Of a stretch of 64,000 bases of DNA, positions 23,601-34,280 are shown piece after piece. The stretch covers positions 73,334,884-73,398,883 of the forward strand of contig CM043944.1 of the NCBI GenBank assembly GCA_014529385.2. The letters run 5' to 3'. The stretch's first letter is position 1. Each line of letters starts with the position of its first letter. The stretch comes from Adiantum capillus-veneris (Eukaryota > Streptophyta > Polypodiopsida > Polypodiales > Pteridaceae). The notes beneath the pieces were generated by a model. That model was not told where the DNA came from and ran no database searches. It saw only the letters and a program-made list of their open reading frames with translations. The position numbers were made by a program, and so were the translations under genes.

Positions 23601-26600
23601 GCCGTGAGCTCTCTTTTAATACCTTTAGTAGCACAAAAGTCAATAAATGCTTTTAATACATACTCCCCCCCATTGTCTGAGCGCAAAGACCTAAGCTTCT
23701 TGTCAGTTTGATTCTCAACAAACGCAAGAAACTTCTTGAAAGTATCCAAAACATCGCTTTTAGCACGTATTGGATACACCCACACCTTACGTGTAGCATC
23801 ATCGATAAACGAGACAAAATATTTCTTTCCCCCTAAGGACAACTACGGCATTTCACATACATCGGAATGCACTAAGTCTAACCTGTCAGACTTCAAAGAA
23901 AGACCTTTTGTGCGGTGTTTGACTGTGCTTACCATAAATACAGTGCTCACAATGAGAAAAATCAGCATACCTCAAACACGGCAAATAACCACAACGAGAC
24001 AAAGTTTCCATTCCTCTTTTACTCATGTGTCCCAACCGGCCATGCCACAAAGAAACACTTGGCTGCTCGGTTACGGCGACAACATGGTCACGCACACTAG
24101 ATACATGCAAAGGATACAAAGTGTCCGATTTACAACCCTTGGCTACAATCCGGGCCCCTTTACAAATTTTCCACTTGCTATCACCAAAAGTGGTGTGATA
24201 GCCTGCATCATCTAGTTGCCCTGTACTAATCAAACTCTTCTTGAGTTGTGGCACATGGCGCACTTTGTGCAAAACAAAAGTCATACCATCAGCAAAGGAA
24301 AACTGGACACTGCCAATACCTGCAATGTCACATGCATAGTTGTCTCCCAAATAAACAGTGCCCTGCACCTCACCTGAGTCCTGTGTAAACCAATCCCTAT
24401 GAGGTGTTACATGAAAGGAGGCACCTGAATCAAGAATCCAAGTATGCATGTCCACATCAGAACCCATAGCAAGGGTATGTGCATCCACAGAAGAGGCATT
24501 GAGTGTATCAGTGTTGCTATCACTGTCACAACTACTAGCAACATTGATTTCCTCAATCAACACAGTGCTCTTCTTGACATTTCCCTTGTCCTTTGCATCA
24601 GTTTCAGCACCCTTGTTCTTCTCTTTCTTCCACTCATAGCATTCCCGTTTATAATGCCCTTTCTTTCCACAATGATGACACACAACATCTTTCCTACGAG
24701 ATTTGCTGCGTGCCCTATCCTTACTGTCAGATTTCTCCCTCTGTTGAGACCTGCCTCTCAAGTGCAATGCATTAGAAGACCCACCTGTGGTGTTCTTCCT
24801 GTTCATCTCTTCCATCAAGAGAGAACTCTCTACATCTGCATACTTAAGTGACGCACTTGAGTTACTAAGAGCTGTCCGGAATACATCCCAACTCTCGGGC
24901 AATGTGCATAGCAGAAAAGTAGCTTTGAACTCCTCATCAATCGTGAATTTCAGCTCTCTCAGTTGGCTGAAAATAGAATTGAATTCATTGAGGTGCACTG
25001 ACATGTGCGTGCCCTCCTTCATGCGGAGATCCATAAGCTTCTTAAGCCAATACACTTTACTAGCAGCACTCTGCTGTGCATACAACTCGTCTAAACGCTT
25101 CCACATGCCCCATGTTGTCTGCTCATTCTCTACATTGAAGAGTAAATTGTCAGACACCGAAAGCATGATCGTGGAACGAGCCAACTCGTCCACTTCTTCC
25201 CATTCTTCAATCTCCATATCAACCGGTTTCACACCCTGTAACTTAATAGGTTTCGCCTGTTTCTTCTGCAACATCACATTATAACATTGCTTCTTCCATA
25301 TAGCAAAGTTATGGGCACCTTCAAGCTTGCGAATGTGCAACAAATTGCCACTTTCACTGCTAGAAGCCATTCTGAGTGATTGCCAACACTGAAACCCTGT
25401 TTTGCCGACCTAAACACGTCCAAATGTGCGCAATCGGGCAAAAAACAGCTTGCTGTTACAGAATAACAGCGAGCAAATTTCACGCGAAATCACTCCAAAA
25501 CGGCGTACATTCACTGCCAAACCCTTACCAAAGGTTTCCACAAGGTGTATACATCATTTGCTTGCTGAAATTCCCTGTTTTGGGGCAAAAATCAGACCTG
25601 TAAACACCTGTTTTGCTGAATTTTCAGAACCTCGTTGGTGGAAACACCTGTAAGATTGACCTGTGAGACTTGCCCTAATGAAATTGCATCAAATTGACCC
25701 CGAAATTGGTCAATTTCAGCAGAAATAGGCTGCTGTTCGCCAGTTTTTGAAACCCTAATTTTGGGGAAACTGTCACCGGAGGTCGATTCTACACGGTGAG
25801 AGGATCCCTTTGCGACAGAGTTGATCGAAAACGGTTGAATATCCTTCCCGCAGCGAGCAAAAACAGAATTCTGATCTGTGTTGCGAAGATGGCTCTCTTG
25901 GAAACCCTAAAGCTCTGATACCATGTGTGGGGGAGCAGGAGAGAGAGCCCACTTGCTGTACTATGCAATGAAAGTGAAGGAGAAGGGGAGATTGGCGCAG
26001 AAAGAGCACACGCAGAGAAAACGTGAGAGAGAGAGAGAGCTCGTTTGATTTTTGGGAAAAGCCACGCTATGTATTATTTGGGCTTCACCTTTGAGTATAT
26101 GAGTAAGTGACTAGGGGGCCATTCACACTTGGGCCCCCTCACTTATAAGTCTTTTAACTTATAAGTTAGTAAGTACAAGGCACTTAGGCCTTTATTCCCT
26201 AACACAACCTGCGTTTCAGCCAGATCTGCATTTTTTGGCAAACAGCAGCGTTTTCAGCAGAGAGGGGGCAGCGCTAGCCTTGGCCCTATACAAAATCTTG
26301 CCCTCCTACCTCGCTTGGCATCCGGTGCCTTGCCGGCATGATTCCTCTTCATCTGCTACAATTTTCAGCCATATACCATTGCTGTTTTTCTCTGTTTTCA
26401 GCCCACTTGGGGCTCCGACTTTGATTCCCCACCCTCCCCAGACACTCTGCAATCCTCCAGACAGTGCCAGGAGCGTACGAGCACGCTGAAAATCGCTGGA
26501 CAGCAGCGTTTACATCACCTCCCAGTTGCGTTTTTGGGTGGACAGCAACCACTTCGTCTAGAGTCATGCTTCTTTCTTCTTCAAGAATCTCCATGTCTGA

Positions 26601-29600
26601 AAATTCTTGAAACCACTTCCTACACAAAAACATGAACATACCCATTCCATGTAAAGTGACTGGAAAAAATCTCGTCTTCTCTAAAGACTGTGCATGCAAT
26701 GTAGATGAACATAGAGACAAAGTGCCAAACCGTTCATCAAACACATGCAAACAATGAGATCGAATCTTTTCTTGCTGATCTAAATCAATCAACTGTGACA
26801 ATTCACAACGGAAATGCCCATGCTTGGTGCTTGCACTTTCTTGTGCTCTTTCTACGACTGTGTCATGCCAAGGAAGAGACATGGAATGTGACTTCCTTGA
26901 ATGCATACTTTTCAGCTTTTCATGAATAATCCGCATACATTCGTGCTCATTCATGAGTAAATCGTGCTCAACGTACAATATGTCATGCCTAGGAAAAGGG
27001 ATCACATAAAGACGCTGACTAAAATATAGGAAACGATCGCGAATGAAACACTCGAACAATGCATGATGACTAATCATTCGAACACATAATACTTCCTGTG
27101 GGGGTTCTTTGGACCTACGCTCGAGAGCCAAGATCGGTTCTTCGTGATTGATCAAATCTGCAATGAGGTTAGCTTCACTAGAGAAAGTATCAACTAACAC
27201 ATCATCCTTGTGAACAATCACATCATCTTCATGCAAATCATCATGCTTGTGAGAAATCACATTTTGATCATCATGCAACTCATCATGCTTGTCATTGTCA
27301 TTCAAATCATCATGCTTATCATCATGCAAATCTTGTGTGTCATGCTTTGGAGAAGAAGAGACTGAGAGAGTCTCCTTTTCCCGAATCTCTTGCATCTGTG
27401 CCTGAATTTGAGAAAAGAGTCCCAACATTTCTTTCATGTGTCGGTCGTTCATTGCTTGTCTTGCTTTGTTCTCGCAATCAAATGTTGCTTGTCTTTCTTT
27501 GTTCTCACGATCAAATTCTGCTTCTCTTTCTTTGTTCTCGCGATCCAACTTTGCTTCTCGTGCTTTGGCTTCCAAGCGTGCTTGCTCGTGCTCACGCTCT
27601 ATGGTTGCCATTCTTTCTTCGTGTTCACGCTCTATTTTTGCTTTCTTTCTGCGACCTCCAAGCGTGCTTGCTCACGCTCACACGCTCAAAGTCGGCCATT
27701 CTTTCTGTTTTTCTTGCTTCATGTTCTAACTTCCTTTCCATAAACAATTGCTTCAACTCCTCCATAGGAGTTAGTGCAATCCTTGGTGTAGATGGGGAAG
27801 GGGAAGGGTCGGAAAAACCTCCTGGTAGGGAAAATTCTTCGCCTCTCTCATGCTCATCACCTCCAAGCGAAGTATCCATTCCACTTCGAGTGATGACCAT
27901 CCACTGAAGTTGTCACGAGGACGTGGCAATTGCTAACTTGAGGTGTTGGTTTAATTCCGATGATTTTTGTTTAATTTTTAGGACTCTTTTTGAAGTGCAA
28001 ATGACTGGACATTGCGTGGCCAGTGTGAAATGACTGCCGGCCGAGAGTTTCACCAACAGTCGGGAAGGGCAGGTCACCACGAGTTTGTCGGGCTAATTGG
28101 CACTGGAATTCGAGCAGTAAAAGGGTGTTTAGGCTCAGTTCGAAGTCATTTAGGCCCCTCGCGACACTTATAAGTTGGTGGGTACTAGGGAATTAACTCA
28201 AAAGAGGCAAACTGGACACATGGCGGCTGCACATGTACTTGTCAGGTCTGCAACCAGAGAAGGCGCCCATTTCAAGAGGGGGCTGATTTTTGCTTCATTG
28301 TGTGTATTGCAGTGTGTGAGTAGTGGGTGCAGTTGAGCTTTAATGGAAAGCTTGCCTTCTCCCTTGCTCTATGTAGCGCGACGATTTGCTCTCGCGCGTC
28401 TCTCTCCCCTTTTGCACATATGATAATGCCCCTCTAGTTGGGCTTCTCAGATGACCATGTACAGTTCTGGGGGTTTTATGCGCGTTTGCCAAGGCAAGAG
28501 CCTTCTGTACAGGAACCAGATTAGCTAATTGCTAATCCCCTTTAGGTACGCACACTTCCATCACGAAGGAATGCGAAATCGGAGAGTTTTCTCGCGTGAA
28601 AACCCGTCCGATTTACAGGGGAGCTGTCCCATTGCGTGCGGGAGCACCTGAGACGCGTAGGAGTGCTCGCTCCGCTCGAAACGGTCCAAAACAGAGAATT
28701 ACAGTCTGCTGTGTTTTTCTGCAGGTTTAGGGTTTCGCACCTAAACTACAGGGAATTGTTAGGGGAGCCTCGGAAAGGCCTTGGGATGTGTGTACAAGGA
28801 AGTAGGCACCTAAAACTTAAAAGTGGCAAAACAGAAAATTACAACATGCTGAAATTGACCTGCAGCTCACTGGAAAGTTTCCATACCACAAGGGAAAGTG
28901 TCATTGACGTGTACTTTTAACCTACAGCGATATTTCTCCGTTATGCTTGCGAAATTGGGTCAAAAACCTGCAATGACAGCCATGGACAGGTTTGGACAGC
29001 TTGGTGAGGGTTAGGTGAAAGAGTTCGGATTGTTTATTTGTCGGGGGAGCCTCGAGAAAGCATTGGGTGCTTGTAAAGGACAATTTAGAGAGATTTTCCG
29101 CGAGGAATCTCGTCTAATTCAAGGGGCAAGTGACCCTACAGGTGCGAGAGCTCGTGGGCTACCCAGAAAAGTGATCTGCACGCGGATTGGAGCGCAAAAC
29201 AGAGAATTCAGCGAGCTACAATTTCTCGCCAGGTTTTGCAAAGCGCTCTAAAGTGCGTGGAAAGTCAATGCTTGCTTGGGATTTTGTCCATGGAGACTTT
29301 GAATGTGGTTATGTTGCCGAAATCGGGTTGGAGTAGAGGAATTTCAACCCGATAAAAGTGGGACATCTTGTGGAAGTTTACAAGTTTTTCTCAAGTATAA
29401 TAAGAATAAAGAAATACCGAAAGGGGCGCCAGTCTTTGGGGCCAACAAGCTGCCGTTGTCTGCTTGGTAGCTCTAGCTACCAGGCCGTGGTTTGTCTTGA
29501 AGTGTTGAATTCCAGTCACAGGCATATTCGTGAAGTTTCTCTGTGTGTTTAAAGTAAAGTAAAGAATTTCAGGTCAAAGCCAATGCCTACCGCCCTACGG

Positions 29601-31869
29601 ATCGATTTTAGAAGTCGTGGGTTCTTGTGGGTTCTTGTGGTCTTGGGTTCTTAGGTTCACGAGGAACTTGGGTTCATGGGGTCTTGGTTCTTGGGGTTCT
29701 TGAGTTCTTGAGGTTCTTGCGGGTCTTGAGGTTCTTGAGATTCTTGGGTTCTTCTTTCGCTTGCAATCTGTGTTAGAGAAGGATCTTCTCTTCACCCGAG
29801 TTTTGCTCTTTTCCGCAGGCGCACCCCTTGGCGGCCTTGCACTCACACCAAGGTTGCTTTTTCCCACCTCACGTCGATTGGCCGGCCGCTAAGTGCACGG
29901 GCCGCTCTCAACGACTGAAAAGAGGCACAAGTGGAGGCCGGACAAGCCCTTCTTTCTTGGGTTTCCTGTCACTCTTCAAAAACACGATTAGGAATCAACA
30001 CGCCCAAGAGGACTCGGGTTACGTGCGACCGCAACAAGCAAAAAAAAATTATGTGGTTCTTTCCTTTAATGATACAGAACACTGCCAAAGCTCTGATACC
30101 AATGTAAGGTGCAGCGGAAGTGAATGCTGAACTTTGCTCAAGATGAGTGCTCCGAACTGTGCTCAAGGGTTCCTTTTACTTACGGAAGGGAGAGCCTTCC
30201 GTTCCTTTAGTGAGAGAGTGCAAAGTGATCACAAACAAAGTGGATAAACACTGTGCATGAAGGTGCCGAGACTGAGAGATAGAGAGAGAAGAATACGACA
30301 CCAGAATATTGTAAAACCTCCTCCGAAGGCCCCACTCTCTATGGCGAGAGCGGTCTACTTATGATTGCACAAATCTCTACAATGCTTGGACTTGCTGACG
30401 ATGTCGACGACGACGAGACGGGCTGAAATCTGAAAATGCTGATGGCTGAAATGTGCAAATCTTTATCTGCTGAATTCTGAATCTATGTTGATGACGATGT
30501 CGATGACGAGGTACAACAACGACACGCTGAAAGCGCAAATGTTGAGCGTTTTCCGGGCTGAATCTGCAAACTTCGATGGATCTGACCGTGCGATGAGGAT
30601 CTGTTGCGGGAAGGTGAGGTCTGCAAGGTTCGGGACTTGTTCTGCGATGTCTAAGTGCTGAAAACTGAAAACACTGGTGCTTATGTTTGTTATGTCACGG
30701 TAGATCTGCAAAACGCTGAAATGCCTGGCAAATGCAAAAACGCTAGGGCTGAAAATAATCTGGCTGTGGATAATATGCTAACACTGGGAGTCTTCTGCTT
30801 CTTGCTATCGCCAGGCTGTTGCTAATGCAAAAATGCTGGCTGATCTGGTCCAAAAACGCCAGTCTTCTGTTGTGATGCAAAAACGCTAGACCTCTTGGGG
30901 GTTCTACTGAGAAGTTGCCTGTTGAGCGTGTGCTCCTGCTGCCTCTTCTGCCAGAAAGTGCTAGCTTTGGTTTGCTTATATATTATCTTAGCAAAATTGC
31001 TCTACCTACTTTCCAACAAAAGTCACTTAATAAATAAGTGAAAAATATCAAAAATAGGGAAAATAGGTCTAATGCACTGAAAAATTCCCCTGATTGATTC
31101 TGACGGTAATGCTAATGATCATGTTGTGTGCAACCGGAAGATATGCATCTAATCTAAGTGTCTGGACATGCACAGTCTGCGAACAGACTCACAAAAGTGC
31201 CAGAACACTTCCTATTCTAGACTGACTTGATTGAACTGAACCATGGTCATGTTGTAGCTTGTCCACGGACACATAGGGTTGGATATGTCACGTGACAACT
31301 CAAGTCAGAAAAGGATGAGTTGTTTGAGTTGACAAAAGAAGATGAGAACGAACTGGATAATGCTTCGAAGCGTACACGCTTCTTCTGTTTTCTTGCTTTC
31401 TCAAAAAAGGATTTTCGGCCCAAGTAACAGGGAAGTCAATTCCCTTGTTACGTTTCTTCAATTGCTTCTCCTTTGACCAAATAGTTGGTTGACTCCCTTT
31501 TTGACAATGTCCTCAAGTTCATCTTCAGTAAACATCCGTGGGACAGGAGGTTTCAGCGGGTTTTATTGGTGACCAATAGCTTTCTGCCAATGAGTATGCA
31601 CTTCATCCATTGGGGGCCAGGTCAAAAATTTGGCATACTGTGGGGCCTTGGCAAACTGGAGCATCTGCTTTGCGCACACATCAACCTGCTGTTGATGTTG
31701 CATCTCTATGAGTTTTTACTGCGAGGTGGCAGGGAGAGTCGTCTAATTCTTGCCTGAATCCATGTGTGTCGCGAGAAGAAGGATCGGATTTCTCGGTACA
31801 AGAGATATCAGCCGGGCTCTGATACCACTGTCAAAGACTTGGGCACCCCAAGTCTATAATCTGTTGCAA

Positions 31870-31916
<47 letters not shown>

Positions 31917-34198
31917 CACTTCACATACAATTCACAGTTCAATTTCAAGGCAACATAGCTTGGTATAGTTCCGTGCCCAGAGCTACTGGTCCCCCAAGAC
32001 AGGCACCCCTTTCGGTATTTCTTTCATATTAATGCTTAATCAAAGTTACAACTCTCGCGGGTCCTTGGCTCTCAAACTGTGCGTCCAAATGCTCTGAAGA
32101 GTGAGGTCCTTTGGGTCAATTTATTCTTACAAAGGGATGCCAAAAGCAAAGCCCCAAAAGCAATAAACTCAAAAACAATGAGTTCCAAAAGCTTCTAGCT
32201 CAAAAGCAACTGGTCAAAAAGCTGCCTCTAAAAAGCAACAACGCAAATTACGGAATTCTGTACAATCTGCCACGTCAAAAGCGCAATTTACGGACGTCCA
32301 TACAGTCAGTGCGTTTTACGGAATTTGCCACGTCTTCAGTCTGTCAGCGCACTTTGCGGGCAGTCCGTACTGTTTTGCCGCATCATCATTTGTTGTGTGC
32401 GTGTCCGGGCAATTCTACCACATCATCGTTTTGTGAAGGAATATGTTGACATGGCGCCACTATATGGACTGCCGCGAACCTTTGAGTGAATCCAAGGATT
32501 CAAATTTATCAGGATTAGAGTCGAGGGTTTACCAAGCGAGTTACCTCCAGAGGGACCAAAAATCACACCATTGATTTCATACCAAGGAGTTAAACCACCG
32601 TGTATTGACAATACAGCTCAACAAGAAAAAAGTATGAGCCAAGTCAACGCTTTATTAAAAAAAAGGCTTAATCCAACCAAGTTCTTCGATTTTTGTTCAC
32701 CGCTGCTACTTGTGCAGAAGAAAGACAAATCTTGGAGGATGTGCATTATAGGGCTTTATCTCAAAGTGTGAAGTCGGCATCTATGGACACACAAGGAACT
32801 ATACATGATTATTGTAAACTTGCGGTGGCAGCACTAGGCTCTAGCATTGTATTCTATCTAACCAATGCTGGATAAAAGCACTTGGATCAACACTAGCCCC
32901 GATTTCCAAATAAACCCTCTGAGGCCTACCGACACAAATCCAAATATATGCTCATCTGTTTTAGTGAGCCTACTTCTACCAGATCCTGCCAATGACACCA
33001 CCCACGCAAGATTCACTTATCTCTTGACACATTACCAACTTAGGCAAACTAGTATTTCCCTCTAAGTGAAGCTCTTTGTCAATATTTATTCATAGCATTG
33101 AATTTCAGTACAATGAACTGACTCTTTGCAACTCTTGTGTACAGGAAAAAATGAGGAAATTGTTAGGTAAAACAGCTGCTTCAATTATCTTAGAGAAAGG
33201 ATCAATCAACAAATACATAAGTATAGCTAGCAGCTATCTACGATAACACACTGCCTTCATAAAACCTGGAAGTAAACTGTGAAGTGGTGTAAAGCCCATT
33301 CCCTAGCTGCTTTGTGCCGGTTGCATGTGCCAAAATTTTGAGTGCGATAGATGCATGCACACACAAGCACATCTGAAATTGAACTCAAGTCTCGCATAAG
33401 CAGCCATGTTTGCTCATGCATGCATGTGTAGTTTGTGCTGTGATAATAACTTACAGGGGAATATTGTAAGAAACTGGAATAAGCCCACTTGGGGGAAACC
33501 CCGGTAAAGGGCCTATCACAGGAACCATAGGAACTGCAAAAATGCCACCACTTCGAAATGTTTGCTCATTCAACTGCCCCTGATATGCAGGAAGTGGCAC
33601 CGGACAAAAAATAGGAACCAGTGGCAACAAACTAGATGATTGATCCATGTTCCTGTTCCCTCCAGCCATTTCTGGATTCCATCTCATCCCCGATAAGTCA
33701 AACATCAGCGGGGGTTGTGTTTTTGGATGTGATTGAGTCTGTGAAAAAGAAAGGGCAACCTTCAGCAAAAATCACCATCCACATTTTAATCCATACAAAA
33801 GAGTTGGACATTACATTTGTCAAGGCATGTTAAACGAATTCTCAGGGCATGATCACTTAGTGAAGAATAAAATTTCAAAGAGTGTTATGTTTCAACAACT
33901 AAAGCATAATGGCAAAACGTCAGCACTGATTTTAAATAGAAGTAGACGAATGTCCACATGACAGAAATGCATCGTCAAATATTCTAATGTTGTGCATAAG
34001 CGAGATGGCAGACAGGCCATTGCCTAACTAAACCAGGCTTGTTAGACACAAATACACATGCACATCTGTCTGTGTGCTTGCATATAAGCTTCGTATGTGT
34101 GTTACCATTGTACATGTGCTTGATCGATTGTGGCTGCTGGTAGCTTGATTAAGCAAGAGTGTGTATGTTAAGAGCTGTTTAATGATGTCTAAAAATAG

Positions 34199-34280
<82 letters not shown>

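Larger units (their letters stand above)
20917..26204 (-). mobile_element. Ty1/copia retrotransposon, complete with TSD
   Basis: Minus-oriented, 5,288 bp. LTRs at 25,926-26,204 (5') and 20,917-21,194 (3') start TGTTAGGGAATAAAGG and end GCTCCCCCACA. Target duplication CAACC at 20,912-20,916 and 26,205-26,209. Primer site TGGTATCAGAGC at 25,923-25,912; polypurine tract AGGTGGGAGGT directly before the 3' LTR. The internal order gag, protease, integrase, RT, RNaseH is that of copia. By eye the LTRs differ by one substitution, one 3-bp indel and one GA unit, so insertion is recent, yet the polyprotein is broken by two frameshifts and a stop. It sits in intron 2 of the HERPUD-like gene, antisense to nothing and in the same orientation as the gene. 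Confidence 0.97.
26350..31297 (-). mobile_element. Ty3/gypsy-type element 2, deletion derivative with novel module
   Basis: Minus-oriented. 5' LTR 31,297-30,103, primer site 30,101-30,090, leader with CAAGAACC repeats, gag N terminus at 27,900, then an ORF to 26,349. Relative to the element at 52,117-58,086, capsid, zinc knuckle and protease are absent and the gag coiled coil is joined directly to the His/Asp-rich module. A 1.7-kb solo LTR is inserted in the leader. A polypurine-like CTGGGAGGTGA (near 26,512-26,522) follows TLDEVV, but the next bases do not match the 5' LTR, so the 3' LTR is missing or replaced. It is nested within an internal region of family X. Confidence 0.8.
31298..32451 (-). 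mobile_element. Family X LTR element, 5' part only
   Basis: LTR 32,451-31,829, primer site 31,827-31,816, then about 500 bases of interior before gypsy element 2 interrupts it. The interior on the minus strand reads QHQQQVDVCAKQMLQFAKAP, WPPMDEVHTHWQKAIG and RMFTEDELEDIVKKG in one region, a likely gag start with a stop. The remainder should lie beyond element 2 but was not recognised. Confidence 0.65.

Noticed and set aside
24444-25284. Plus-strand frames of up to 165 codons
   Set aside because: Antisense shadows of copia gag.
29595-29867. Frame rich in RTSRTQEPQEP repeats
   Set aside because: It is the CAAGAACC leader repeat of gypsy element 2 read as protein, lying before the gag ATG.
17110-32790. 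Integrase (17.1 kb) and RT (32.6 kb) remnants as two halves of one gypsy element
   Set aside because: Both are on the plus strand but in the wrong order (integrase left of RT), so they come from separate insertions.
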